Origin: Chrysomallon squamiferum
Taxonomy: Eukaryota > Mollusca > Gastropoda > Neomphalida > Peltospiridae
Assembly: GCA_012295275.1 (NCBI GenBank)
Contig: CM022665.1
Location: forward strand, 40,563,152 to 40,627,151
Reading direction: 5' to 3'
DNA: 64,000 bases
A program made the position numbers and the translations under genes. The notes beneath the pieces are model-generated. The model made no database searches. It was given only the letters and a program-made list of their open reading frames with translations, and was not told the DNA's origin. This document shows positions 1 to 12,094 of the stretch, piece after piece. Within the stretch, counting starts at the first letter, position 1; each line of letters opens with the position of its first letter.

Positions 1-797
1 GAGGTCCTCCGCCAAGAAAGAGGAAATGATACAGATCTTATTAAAAGATTACAAAGAGAAATAGAATCTAATGGTAGACGTTTAGATCAAATAGTAAAAA
101 CTAAAGCACCTGGTGCTGCAGCTATACCTACTAAAACAAAAGATTCTCCATCTGGATGTTCTTGTATTTCAGTCCTTTTTGGTCAAAACTTAGGTGGTCG
201 AGTTGATTCTTATTGTCCCATTCAACTTAGACATAACTCAGATTTAGACAAAACAGGAGCAAAACGCATGGGGAGGGTTAACTTCAGGTCAAGCTCCTTG
301 TACTAGTAAAGGTGATTCAGATAAGCCTTTTTTAAAGCCTATTAATAATTCAGATAAACATCCTAAAAATCCCAATAAAAGGAGAAGACATCGATCTATA
401 GGTTCAAGGTTAGATATCAGAGAACCAGAGAGATTTAGGCATAGACATCAAATATCTAATTGTAAAAATTCATTTCAACAATCTACTACAGCTTAATTAT
501 TTCTCCTAATCTGGAGAATATTGAAGACTAAAGAGTTACAACAACTCTTTTCTGGTCAATATATTGCTCCTATGATTAGGGGTTAAAAATAAGAATTATG
601 ATAGAAATAGAAAAGTATTTGACCGCTTATGCTAAAAAGGCCGATTTGTCTAAAAGTTATTTTAAAGTGGGCAACTAAGTTAGAAATCTTGAATGCTCTA
701 CCTACTGATGTTAAAACATTCTTAAAACAAAATCAAATACTTAACGTCTAGTTCAATACAAATTTGATAATCCAGCTAATCATAAACTAGACAACCG
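1..797 (+). pseudogene. Degraded coding-like sequence, probably left part of the viral relic
   Basis: Open frames of 60-100 codons with clear coding texture can be read here, for example from base 1 to about 305 (starting EVLRQERGND) and from about 310 to 495 (a basic stretch containing KRRRHRSIGS). Each ends in a stop or frameshift. Their position directly before the replication-endonuclease fragment suggests that they belong to the same inserted viral element, but I do not recognise the proteins. The element continues leftwards out of the window. The alternative is an unrelated transposon gag-like remnant. Confidence 0.3.
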
Positions 798-1079
798 TTG
801 GTTGTTCATGAAGAATCTAAAAATTGTCCTGAATACAACCATTTACATATTGTTGCTAGAAAAACAGGTGAATGTCGTACTGTACATGCAAAGAATTTAG
901 AGCAATGTACAGTGCTGGTTACAAGGCTGGATACGATATCCACACACAAGAAATCAATAATTTGGAAGATCTTAAATATTTTTAAAAGATCCAATGTAGG
1001 TTATACGTATTTTGGAACAAATTGTATATTGATTGAACTGCCACCTGATAGTGATGATCAACCTATTCCAAATACTTAG
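798..1079 (+). pseudogene. Parvovirus-like NS1 replication-endonuclease fragment (endogenous viral element)
   Basis: A 93-codon open frame has an HxH motif (NHLHIV, about residues 15-20) followed by a Cys-Arg (GECR) and, near the end, a YTYFG stretch with an acidic tail. This order resembles the HUH endonuclease region of densovirus-type NS1, which nicks the viral origin through an HUH metal site and a tyrosine. The frame has no plausible full-length start and ends at a stop, so it is a relic. The matching SF3 helicase part lies downstream at about 5.2-5.45 kb on the same strand, with transposon debris between. Family assignment is inferred from motifs only. Another HUH Rep element, such as a CRESS-type virus, is the main alternative. 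Confidence 0.45.
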
Positions 1080-2740
1080 ATACACAAAGACATGTCAACT
1101 TCTGTACAAGAAGCAGATGAATGGGGCAGTGCTGATGTCTGGGATAATGTTGAACAAAAAAAAGAATGATTTCAGTGGACCATCATCTACCAGTAACGAC
1201 TGACAACTTAGATTCAGTCTGATGTGTCATGAATCCATGCCATCAGAAGAATTGATACCATTTACACTGTTACCCAGTAGCACAGTAGGAAGAGCAGGAA
1301 AAGATGAACACTTTGCATTTGAAAGTTGCATCGATAAAAGAATTATACTGTGGTACAAATCGCTGCAGTGATTAAGTGATGTGGGAGAGCTGGTTATAGA
1401 CATCCACATTACAATGTTGGCATGTGGAACAGGCACCTGCGATGCAAGAGAATTTGCCACTTCTTGTGACAGCTTCAGGAATGATAATATTCATAGGTTT
1501 ATGTTTTTCAGACCGATACAATCGGACATGGCAGCACCAGTTCCCTTGGTGGTGAGGAACTACCACTACTAGTAGTTCTCAGATATTCAATCATTTGTGA
1601 CAGAACCTCATTAGTGCCTCTTTGCCAGGCTTGTTTTTATTCATAATTTTGTATTCTATGTAGTGAATTATATAATGTTCACAAAACACTTATATGATCA
1701 TTTAAAGCAGAATGTCTGCTACATTTTATATTAAGTATATTATTGTATGTAATATTTAATTAGCTATCATGTATAATCATGTTATAATTCATATTTTTAC
1801 AGTTCTTAAGTATTTACCTAATTAATGTCAGAAAATGAGGATAAATACACAAAAAATAGAGCATATGCAGACGTCCATGGGCTCTTTAGAAGCTGTATTT
1901 ATATAATTAGGGGAACTTCCATTATTTTATAAACTAAGAAACACTGGGATCAAGGAATCAAAATTGGCATTTAAGTTGCAAAGTAAATTCAGAAAGGCTA
2001 TAAATATTCGAGGAGCATTTCTAATAACATCTTTTGATCAGTGCGTCTTCTTGTGACACATTAACAAAGGACCACTCTGGCAATGGTAATTATGGTTTAA
2101 ATTGTTTTTTTTTATTTAACATACATGTCGATTGATTGAAGATAGCTACATATTTTACTGTTCAATATTTTGCGTTATTCTGTGGTACGTACTTAACTAA
2201 GATAACACATTTCAACTAAAAGATTAGTTAGAAAGTTGAAGTAACCAACTGTGCTTAATTAGTTCTGTATTATCTATCAACACCATTTGCTTTTAGATTG
2301 TATCGATTGAATCTTACAGTTAAATTATGTTACCACTGATGGTCAATTTATGTGAAATGTACATATAAAACAATTATCTATATATAATTCTTGTTTGCAT
2401 TATTATTCTCAAGTGGATACAAAAGGTTGTCTCCCATTCATTACACCTTGGTTTTGAAATAATGGACCTCACAATGACAAAAATATGTAGACAAGGCATT
2501 CCAGAGGTTAGAGCCAATCTTATCAGAAACATTGCGTACCACTGATAAAGAACATGATTGAGAGGGGGGACATTTTGGTCTAAGGTGGATGGTAATCTGA
2601 ATGTTTATTGAATTGCTAGCCTAAAGGCATGCAGAGATATTCAACACAGAAGATGTGTTGGAGAAACTATATCCTGGATGAATTCCCGAATGGTTAAATC
2701 AGAAATCAAAGTAAGAGAATCCAGTAACAAAACATTTGAA
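1080..2740. other. No recognised gene; decayed AT-rich sequence
   Basis: Short open frames on both strands near 1.23-1.57 kb overlap one another and show no motif I know. The first part, to about 1.2 kb, may still be viral relic (acidic, Trp-containing residues after the endonuclease fragment). The rest is AT-rich spacer. Confidence 0.5.
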
Positions 2741-2799
2741 TAATGAAAAATGTCATCTCATTGTGACACTGATAATGCACTGGCAGATTTTTCTAAAAA

Positions 2800-3290
2800 A
2801 AAATTGTTATGCCCAAACTCTTCTTTCAGCTGTATACAATACACTCCACAACTCCCAGATCATCTTGTGTTTATGCACTTCTGTCTAACAAGCAAGAGAC
2901 AACATATAGTTAAGAACGCCAACAATGACCTCAACCCTGACAGTTCTCGGATTTTGAAATGGGAGCAATCAATGCCATTCGCGCCATGTTACCAGATGTT
3001 AATGTTCATGGAAGCCTGTATCATCCAGCCCAGTCCTCAGGATTACAGGAGTGCTATGCTGCAGATGCTGATGTACCCCTGTCTGCGACGTTCCCAGCAC
3101 TGGCTTCGTTTCAGCTTCTGCAGGACTCACTGCCCAATGATACATGTCTCTGGCCTATCATGGATTATTTTGAGGATACGTTCATTGGGCATCCAGGTCG
3201 TCAGAACGGGTGAGGTCCCACATTTCCACACCACCTATGGAACCGTTATGATCGTGTTGAAGATGGTCTACCTTTCTCCTGCTAGGATCT
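2800..3290 (+). pseudogene. MULE-type transposase relic
   Basis: The frame around 2941-3213 reads SDFEMGAINAIRAMLPD, then a VHGSLYH stretch, LLQDSLP and DYFEDTFIG. After an in-frame TGA (3211-3213) it continues GPTFPHHLWNRYDRVEDGLP to a TAG near 3285. This is the Mutator-like (MULE) transposase core, of the kind found in FLYWCH-type elements: second catalytic Asp in the DFE motif, a zinc-binding-like H, and the conserved YFEDTYIG and LWN-R-NNLP-like segments. Upstream, in a different frame at about 2815-2940, an IQYTPQLPDHLVF stretch resembles the preceding MULE segment, so there is at least one frameshift plus stops. It sits between the two viral pieces, suggesting insertion into that element. 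Confidence 0.8.
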
Positions 3291-3844
3291 GGGTACGGTC
3301 CACCCCCTCAGCGATAGGTATACAGAGATACTGAGCAACACCTACAAACATTATCAATTCTTGTGGAAAGATGACATGCAAACTCGTGAAGCATTTCATA
3401 ATTTCCCTTCTTTTAGCGAGACATTTTAAGTCGTTGCGTTCAGATCAGCTGCTTATGAAACACTGGTTTTCGCTGTAAATTTTATGGCTCGTCTGTTTCA
3501 CGTGATTAATCGTTCAGCTAGGGTAGTATCAGGTGAAATCAAATGTGTCTATGGCTTGCACAACATACTGACTGATTGACCGACGGTTAGCCAAAAGTGT
3601 CTTACCTGTTACAATGTCATTTGAAGTGTGTCTTAATGTGAATCACTGTATGTTTCATGCTGTCCATGTGCATGTGCTTAATTCAAACGAGTTACCTGTA
3701 GTCATTTAGCAAGTAAGCATAGGTGATCAACCAAATAAATTGGTCCAAAAAGACAACCAAAATTTATTAACAAGGAACTGGAATAATTAGTGGATAGTGT
3801 TAGTCTTCAACACACCATTTATGCCGAGTTCAGCAACTGAAACA

Positions 3845-4327
3845 AACAAGAATAAATGACATTACACCAGCACCATGTGGCAGCAAGAGCATGTGTGCAG
3901 ATGAGTTGTTGAAGGAAGACAACCAAGAGATCCCCACTTTTTCCCCAGTGTCAAACAGTTCCATGTACTGACAGCGATGAACCACGAGGAAGAGTCAGTT
4001 GTCCTTCCTTTCTTACGGCCGGGCTTCATACTGCAGCAAGACAACTCCAGACCACATACTGCCAGAATCACTACGGACTTCTTTAACCACCATAATGTTC
4101 ACGTGTTGCCATGGTCAGCACACTCCCCCAATATATCTCCCATTGAACATCTATGGGACCAACTGGGAAGACAACCAAGACGTCAGCCACATCTACCAGC
4201 CAGTCTGCAGGAGCTGGCCCTACAAGAAGTGGACACCTATCCTAAATATCATCCAACGTGTGACGTTTTCAACATGCAGCCAAGTACTGGCTTGCTTCAA
4301 TGCCACGGAGGTCATACAAGATACTGA
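3845..4327 (+). pseudogene. Tc1/mariner transposase, C-terminal part
   Basis: The frame at 3977-4327 contains ILQQDNSRPHTARITTDF, then VHVLPWSAHSPNISPIEHLWD and ends GGHTRY, the normal end of Tc1-like transposases. The Asp of QQDN and the Glu of PIEH are separated by 34 residues, the D34E spacing of Tc1 elements. The first catalytic Asp and the DNA-binding half are absent or unreadable upstream. SPNI replaces the usual SPDL. An inactive 5'-truncated copy. I could not identify its terminal inverted repeats. Confidence 0.88.
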
Positions 4328-4599
4328 GTATGTTCCATTCACTATTGTGATAAACTGTCGACTAAGATGATATCCCGATTTATATTTGCTTAGGGAATTT
4401 TCCATTCATAACCCCACATGTTTAATGTCGTTGAAGAGCGTTTGTGATGACAATCCTGGGTGACAGAATCAATGCACATTTTACAGTTATTCTGGGTGGA
4501 AACTTTTTGTTACTTCAGTTTAGGTTGTTCGCTGGTCAACTAAATCAGATACTTTAAATGCATTACCAAATGAAGTGAAACTAAACAAATCAAAGTCAT

Positions 4600-5480
4600 T
4601 TTTGACTTCAACTGCCTGTGACGATATGAATTCGGACTACTTCAACGTGTGCAGAAAGAATCTTTACTTGCCATGCACAATGTGGTAACCGGAATTAACC
4701 GATGCACTCCTTATCAACATGCACATGTAGAAGAACAGGAGATGGACATGCTATTCACCATGACACAGTTCAGAATGATGGAAAAACCAAGAAATTGGAT
4801 AGCTACAATGAAGAAAGTTATTTCATCCGTGATTGCCCTTTGCAAGGTGATCCTTACATTCTGGAAAATGTCAACTTAAGGAGAAAAACCTGGAATTCCT
4901 CAGGTGAGAAAGATCAACTTGGAACAATCTGACTTCATTCGAAACAAAGGGAAAAAAGAGGTTGTTGAACCTAAAAGAAAGAAGTTGAAATTTCAAGATC
5001 GAACTTGTCAACTTGCTGATGTTATTGAACAATTATTAGACAGACATCACATGCTATGCCTGATAAAGAAATGACAATGTGTATTGGACAATCATGACAA
5101 AGCAAATGAAATTGTTGGAAAAGATGTTCCAGGTAAACTAGGTGGCTTTACATATGTTAAAGTTCATACTAGTTATCAATGCATTACAAAACGATGCTAT
5201 GGATAAAAGACAAACAAGAGTCTTTTATTGAAAATTTAAGATCTACTGAATTAACATCAACTGCTGCTAATGGTCTTAAGACTGCCTCTCCTAAAGAATC
5301 AGCAACAAATTTTGTTCTTTGGTGTATACTTAATTAAGATCCAGTGAATGTAGTAGCCAAAACTATTTTACAAAAATTGGATTTAAATAGAAGTTGTATA
5401 TACATACAAGGTCCAACTACTATTGGAAAGTCTTATTGGTTCAGCTTCCAGAGCAAGCTACATCATCAAAGTACAAAAAT
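4600..5480 (+). pseudogene. Parvovirus-like NS1 helicase fragment (endogenous viral element)
   Basis: From about 5218 one frame runs through a coding stretch, is broken by a single TAA (5336-5338), and continues DPVNVVAKTILQKLDLN to a Walker A motif GPTTIGKS (about 5410-5433). The DPV-x-spacer-GPxxxGKS layout is that of the superfamily 3 helicase domain of densovirus-like NS1 proteins. Further upstream, at about 4960-5090, a lysine-rich coding-like segment (EPKRKKLKFQDRTCQLADVI) could be the NS1 linker. Frames change several times between 4.64 and 5.2 kb. Together with the HUH fragment at 0.8 kb this supports one inserted, decayed NS1 gene interrupted by transposons. No intact viral gene remains. 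Confidence 0.5.
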
Positions 5481-8400
5481 AGAAGAACATGGGATACTTG
5501 AAATGACCATCTCAGGGATATCAATTCCTACGAACTCGACACCCAACCTGCATCACAAAACACCAAAGAACCTCCCAAACCAAGAGGACTACCACTGATC
5601 AGAGAATTGAACATGTAAATTGAAAGAAAACAACTTCGGAGCAAATGACTACAAAGATTATGATCCACAAAAGAAAATGAAAGACCAACTATTAACGAAA
5701 TCTCAGACATCTTATTTATACAGTTTCAAAATAATCTACAACTGTTTATTATGACTGAGGTAACAGCATGAATATCAGACCACTGATCTACTTTGTTTTA
5801 GCAGTTCGACCAAATGGGACGAAGCCTGTCATACAGATGTACAAGATGTCAAACTATTACAGTAAAAAAATTAAACCTTTATTTTCAAAGTGCTCAACGT
5901 TTTAGAAAAAGAGGTTTTACCTTAGATTTTTTAAGGAGATTACGACTTTTCAGGTGTCATGCCTAAAGTGAAAATATCAATATTACCTTCTATAGACCAA
6001 CAGCTGAATTGAAATCATAAAAGTAAACTTTTTTAAAACTATTTTGTATGCAAATATTTGAAAAATTCTCCAGACAGTGGAAAATTTTACTAGTAAACAT
6101 AGAAAATATTTATACAACTTCACAAGATGATCACTTAAAATAAAAACATTCTCTTCAAGAACGATCATATTCAACAACTCAAACCAGCTAATAAAATACG
6201 GATACTTTAAACAAGTGAAAAGTGTGGCTATTTGTATTACCAGATTTGTAGTAGTTAAATATTTGTAAATAATGCCATAACTGAATATACATTTAAAAAA
6301 AAAAATGCCGCTTCTAGTTCGCACTTAGAATGGACACATTTTACCTTGGCTCCATAATTAGGAAATTAGATGTGTGTAGGCAAGTTTTTTTTTTTTAACT
6401 ATTTGTTTTTTGATGTTTATTTTCCCAGAGGAACAACACAAGAAAATTCAAAAACTAATCTACAATGGAAATAATGCTGGACAAAGATAAAATGAGCTTA
6501 TAGATTTTGTCATCAGTATACTGGAGAAATCTTAGCTTGCATGACAAGAGGAAATGTTCATCAAATCACCTTAGAAGATGAGAAACTAAACCTTTTGTCA
6601 AGAGGGTGAAATGACTGCTATAATGAAGAGGCTAGTTTTTTTTATGAAGATGAAATGAAGATATAAACATCAAAGTTATGGAGAGTTGCAGTTTCATTTA
6701 TGCACCTGTTTAGTGATGCAATTTATAAAACAAAACCATGAACACATTATCACCAGTCGGTAGAAAATATGAGAAAAATATAACAAATGCATAAGATATC
6801 TAAAATTTATATTCCCAGGATTGAAGAGTTTGCCTTGGTCTACGAAATTTGAGACCATAGAAGGCTGCAGTATTTTCAAGTGATTCACAATGCAAGTGAA
6901 AACAAACCTGATGAAAGATCAAGATTACTGAATGTAGGGCAAATGCTCACCTTTTAATTTTATTATTTTATTAATGAATAATAAAAGTAAATTTTTTAAA
7001 GGCACAACTTCAAAGTTGTGTTTGTTAATTATACAATTCACTTCCTGTGATTGTTTAAGGAGGCAGTTACTTCTGATTATGAATAACAAAGGGATAAAAC
7101 TCATTTCTGGTGGTTCATGCACACATGCCTTAAGTGATTACACAGGGGTTACAGCTTTCAATTTCAAACAGTGAATGTTATGAATGACTAATTTTGCATA
7201 CATTTTAATGTACAGTTTAAATTTATATTCAAATTGTAAGAATTAATGAATTTCACATCCAATATTTTCAAAGCGTTTCTCATGACAGGTGTCCCGAAGC
7301 AATGTGGAGATATTTTGAAGAAAAATGGCTGTGGATTGTCAGATATTTCTTCTACATCAGTCACTCTGAAACTTTATACACTATTGAAAAACTAGAAGCT
7401 TAATCATTCAGTGTACTTTCATTTTTTAATGGCAAACTGAAAAACAAATGTGAGAAGAATAAAAAAACAAACAACCTTAGTGAGCTAAACCCAGCTGTGT
7501 CTAAAACATTTAGAATATGGGACTGCAGGCAATAAATATTCCCGATATGTGCCAGAAATCAGTCTTCCATTAAAGCGCCATTACAGCAACTGCATGAAAA
7601 AATATCTTGATTTTTCATCCACTGCAATCCAGCCTTTTTTTAATTTAGAAAAACTAGTGACAATGCCTGGAAATCAAGAGGAAAGTCTCTGCCCAGACTA
7701 ATGGAGAAAGACTAAAGCATAGGATCACCCAACCATCTCATTTTCTGACAGAGCCGCATCAACCACAAAGCACAAGAGAAAGGGCCATGGCTGATACCAC
7801 GATCATTCAAGACAAACAGGACTGGCTAGATTATGAACAATCATCATCCAACAAAAAAATTTAAAATACTTAACAGTATGAAGAAAACAGTTTTAAAATT
7901 ATTGTTTTTTAGTGAGAAAATATGGACAGGAAAACGTTTACCTTTACTTACAGCTTTGTCTTGTAGTACACAGGTTCCTTTCAATTTTTTGTGTTTACTA
8001 TTGTAGCTTATAAATTACATTAGTTCCAACTCAATTGATCAATTCATAGACCCAGAACCAACTGTACTGAAAGGGATGCTGATATAAATGTTTAGTAAAT
8101 TACTTGGAATAAATGAAAATGGTTAAGATGATAGACTTCATATTTAATTATGTTGAGATGGGAATTTATAGAACAATGGGTTTATTTTGAACTCAAATGA
8201 GATCTCCGATTTAAAGTTGAACCTACTAAACAGGGAAGCATTTTACAGTTTTGTATCATTAAAATCAGCACAGCCAATGAACACCTGCCTAGAACCACAG
8301 ATCTTAAAAAAGTAAAATAAAAGTAAAAAAACACTTCATACTGTGGAGAAAAACCTTCAAAAACCTGCCTCAACATTACAATCCTAAATGCTGACTGCTG

Positions 8401-8560
8401 GTTTTTGAAGAAATTGTGAATAAACAAAACTTCAGGTAAATTTGCTTGTGTTTGTACAGATGCAGTGCAATGAACTTTTGTATAACATTTGTGTATGTAA
8501 CTATGAGAAATGTTTGATAGTAATTTTAGGTTTTTTTTAGCCATAAAAGGTTGACCTTAA

Positions 8561-8599
<39 letters not shown>

Positions 8600-8815
8600 G
8601 AACATTAATCAGAAATCCATTTCAGAAATCTGATTTCTGCAACATGCCCAACCTCATACCAGCTTTATAAGCCAACAGATAAAGACATTTTTCAGTACAA
8701 CTTCTATACTATTTCTAAATTAAATGTAGAAAGTACAGCAGCAGCAGAGAAAATCAACTTTTGAATATCTGGATTTAACAAATTCAGTGTCATTTTGAAA
8801 CCAGTGTTTTTGAAG

Positions 8816-8847
<32 letters not shown>

Positions 8848-9092
8848 GGCCAATATGGGCATTTCAATTTAAAATTTCATTTGGATAATTATTTTCCTTT
8901 CAAGGGTAGAGAGCTGTGACATTTTATAAGCAATACCGTAACATTTAAAAAAACTGAACTGTCATTAGTAAAACAAGTTCATTGATCAAGGTTTTCAGCT
9001 CTTGTTATACATGTTATTTTCCACCTAAACAGGTATATTGTATCTAACATGTTATTTTCTCGGGTTCTTCAGTAGATTTGAGATATCTATAT
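5481..9092. other. No recognised gene; decayed and AT-rich, two long poly(A) runs
   Basis: The stretch to about 6.0 kb may be further viral relic (short open frames, no motif). From 6 to 9 kb there are only scattered short frames, including an unrecognised 120-codon minus-strand frame at 8182-8544. Pure poly(A) runs lie at 8564-8596 and 8816-8845, possible retroposon tails. Confidence 0.5.
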
Positions 9093-9613
9093 TCAGCTAC
9101 CAGCTAAATTTCGGTTTTTCACGCTTAACTGTCTTCTGCTCTGGTCTGTTAAGTCGATCCAAAATGCTCCTTCAAACTGCCTGGGACTGAGAATGGTATT
9201 TAAACTGAAAAACATTTAAATATTTAAGAAAATAAAACCATGAAGTTATTACAAATTACGTGTATGCATTTATTATCAAATACAAACTGATTAATGAGCA
9301 CAAGGTTATCAAATTTCTATCTTGGCTATACTGAAAAAAATGGAACAGGCAAATTTGTTTGGAACAAACAAAAAAAAATGTACACACAAATTTACAAACC
9401 ATGTTTTCTTTATCGCAGACAGGCAATCACAGAAACAGACTAGTCATATCACCCGAGTCATTTTAAAAAATTAAGAAAGACAAAACCAGTTATGAACAAA
9501 TCATTTACAAACCTGTTTTCTTTGAGGTAGACAGGCTTTTCTCTGGGTAAAACAAGCACCTCCAAAGGACACTCTGCATCTTTATTCCATGAAACTCCTT
9601 TATTTAATACCAT
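9093..9613 (-). CDS. Candidate small gene, two coding exons, 70 residues, function unknown
   Basis: Coding exons are complement 9513-9613 and 9093-9204. The ATG at 9613-9611 is preceded in frame by a TAA four codons upstream, inside what could be a spliced 5' untranslated exon (acceptor TTTCACAG just before). The first exon reads MVLNKGVSWNKDAECPLEVL and onwards to KEN. The donor is CAG|GTTTGT and the acceptor TTTTTCAG, joining in matching phase (101 nt and 112 nt). The second exon contains SPRQFEGAFWIDLTDQS and ends NLAGS before TGA. I recognise no family. The composition (Glu, Lys, Trp, Pro mix) and consistent splice phase look coding against the AT-rich background. Copies of the first exon's 3' edge occur nearby (9.39-9.44 and 11.95-12.0 kb), so a duplicated relic is an alternative. 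Confidence 0.4.
9297..9440. repeat. Local repeat copy 1, related to 11815-12000
   Basis: Shares with 11815-12000 the order: cacaag-start, AAATTTC, ATCTTGGCTA, an A-rich run with TGGAA, a long A-rich tract, AATTTACA, CCATGTTTTC, GCAGACAGGCAATCACAGAAA. On the minus strand the right end mimics the exon/donor edge of the small gene at 9513. It is probably a partial local duplication. Confidence 0.65.
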
Positions 9614-11597
9614 ATTGGGATTTTATGCCTGTGAAATGTAGTTATGAAAATCTTAGACTGCATAAGCTTTATTGTTGGAATGAATGAGTTTATGCAATGT
9701 CTAGCAGGTTTAAAATTTTGACAAATATTGGTGTACACTGCTTCTACATCATGCAAATAATGTTTCTAAGTAAAAGTTTGCACTTACATCATTTTGAAGA
9801 CATCGGAAGATTTCAACGTTTCAAATTTTCGCTAACAGCCTCCATTTTCAACCACAGCATTTTCAGATTCTTTTTAACAGCTGAATTCTTATTTTTTATC
9901 TAAAGTCAATAAATAGAACATTAATAACAGACTAAGTTATAAAATATTTCTTTAAAAAAATGACTTTCTTGCAGCTTAATGTTTTTAATATTTTATAGTA
10001 ACAAGTCCATTATAAGGCCAAAATTGTTGGTATTACCTACTGTAATGTATTTTCCATTCATTTATTTTCACAGTGTTACCAAATGTACATAGTACTGTAT
10101 AAAATATGGAAAGAACATTTCAAACTAATTTATGCACCACTATCAGAAAATGAGAACTAATGAATGTTGTGCAGACTTATGGCAATTATTAATGCTAGGA
10201 AACATTTAACTCGACAAGCGATACTTTGTCCATAATCACCTGAAGATACTGTTTCAGTGCAAATCCCAATTTCAATTATAAAACATGGTTTTCTCAAATA
10301 TTCAGCATGATTTAGACAGGATAAATGCAGTATTTTATGACATGATTACTAATGCTGATTTTTTTCTACTCTAAAGTTGTAAAAAAAATAATTAAAAATT
10401 AAAATGCTACTGTCTAGTTTTTAATCTGTCGATTGCAGCTCGTTTTCATTCTACACCAAGATAGTAATAGTTTATGCCCATATTCTGGTTTTGCTATTAC
10501 ATACTGTTACTGAAAAATAAAAAAATGTTCAAGTTTACAAATAAGCAACTGATCTGGCACTAATTTGGTTTGCATGAAACTTTTTTTTTGTTTCTATATA
10601 CAACTATGGGGGTGAATTGTGAGAAAGAATGGTAAGGGCACTAACAATGTTTGAGACTAAAAATAAATCTTTAGGACAACTAAAATAAATTACCAAGATA
10701 TAGTGAATGGTATACTATACGTTTATTATTCGAAATGTGTCGTTTGTACTGTCTTCATTCGAAGTAAAACCAAAATGTCCGGAAAAGACCATTTCTTGAA
10801 TGTTTTCATTGTCACTGTTTCTTTATCCGCCATGCTAACTTGTGTTTTTTAATACTACAGCATCTTTTAGTGTTACGCTGCTACTTACGTATATTTGACC
10901 TAGTTTTCCTAAGGACGCCACTTCGCAAAGTATTTCAACAAGGTTAACCGACTGCGTTATGCGCTACAAAAAAAAACAGCGGCGGGAACAAGTCGAATGT
11001 CTGCGCTTGCCATAAAAATGTAAAATAATTGTATGGTGCCTGGACTACCCATTTGCTCAGTATTTCACACGAACGGCAAATCGGTTGCAACAAAATGGAA
11101 CGACCGATGCATGACTCAATTTGTGCTATCAGCATAACAAAAAATGTTGTGATGGACCCTGCACTGCACGATTTGACCGACATTAAATTATTCAAAGCAA
11201 ATTAAATAATTCGAAAAGAAATTCGCCAATTTTCTGCTAAGACTGTTTCACTGCATGATTATTACAATTTCAATTAAATATTAATTAACAAAATTATAAC
11301 AATACCTTTTGAAAATGAGGGAAAACGGTTCTCACTGTTCTCATGAAATAGGATGCATGGGTGCTCGTAATGCAACCGTTAAACGAAATACGTCAAGCAT
11401 CTGCGAAAAAAAAATGAAAAAGGAAAGATGTACTAGCACGAGCGATGACATCACCAATAGCCATAAAAGGTAATGACAGAAAAGCTTGCAAGCATGCGCA
11501 ATTTGTGTTCAGGTCACAAAGGTCATTCAGAACATTATAATTGGACGAGATTAACATGCCACAACTGAATATTCATATATTCTTTATCTCAAAAAAA

Positions 11598-11646
<49 letters not shown>

Positions 11647-11856
11647 TGCACTGAATTAAAAATCTAATGTTAAATACATGATTATTTAGTATTTCATTTC
11701 ATAGAATTTAGAAGAAAAAATAAACATGAAAAATACTAAGGATTATTTCTTTTTAGATAAATAATAATAATAATAAAGTAATAGTTTTGCAATTAAGGTT
11801 GAATTTAATATGAACACAAGCTTATGAAATTTCCTGATAGATCTTGGCTAAATTGG

Positions 11857-11893
<37 letters not shown>

Positions 11894-12090
11894 AAAAGGC
11901 TAATTAGTGTGTAACAAAAATAAAAAAATAAAAATACGCATATAAATTTACATACCATGTTTTCAGTATTGCAGACAGGCAATCACAGAAATAGATACAA
12001 GCAAACAAAAAACCTAAGTTTTTGTAAATTTAAATCGAATATAATTAAAACAAATTACATATATATATATTAGGATTTTGAATATACAAT
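9614..12090. other. No recognised gene; possible 5' region of the small minus-strand gene
   Basis: AT-rich. On the minus strand near 10.83 kb an ATG in good context (AGCATGGCGG) opens a 35-codon frame beginning MADKETVTMKTF. It could be an upstream exon or uORF but has no supporting homology. Poly(A) plus (TA)n sits at 11591-11644, poly(A) at 11857-11890. Confidence 0.4.
11815..12000. repeat. Local repeat copy 2, related to 9297-9440
   Basis: Same block order as copy 1, with an inserted pure poly(A) of 34 bases (11857-11890). The minus-strand sequence CTGAAAACATGGTATG keeps a donor-like GTATGT where copy 1 has GTTTGT. Confidence 0.65.
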
Positions 12091-12094
12091 ATTC

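Noticed and set aside
8182-8544. 120-codon minus-strand ORF
   Set aside because: No motif, AT-driven composition rich in Phe, no splice or promoter support. Left as an uninterpreted frame.
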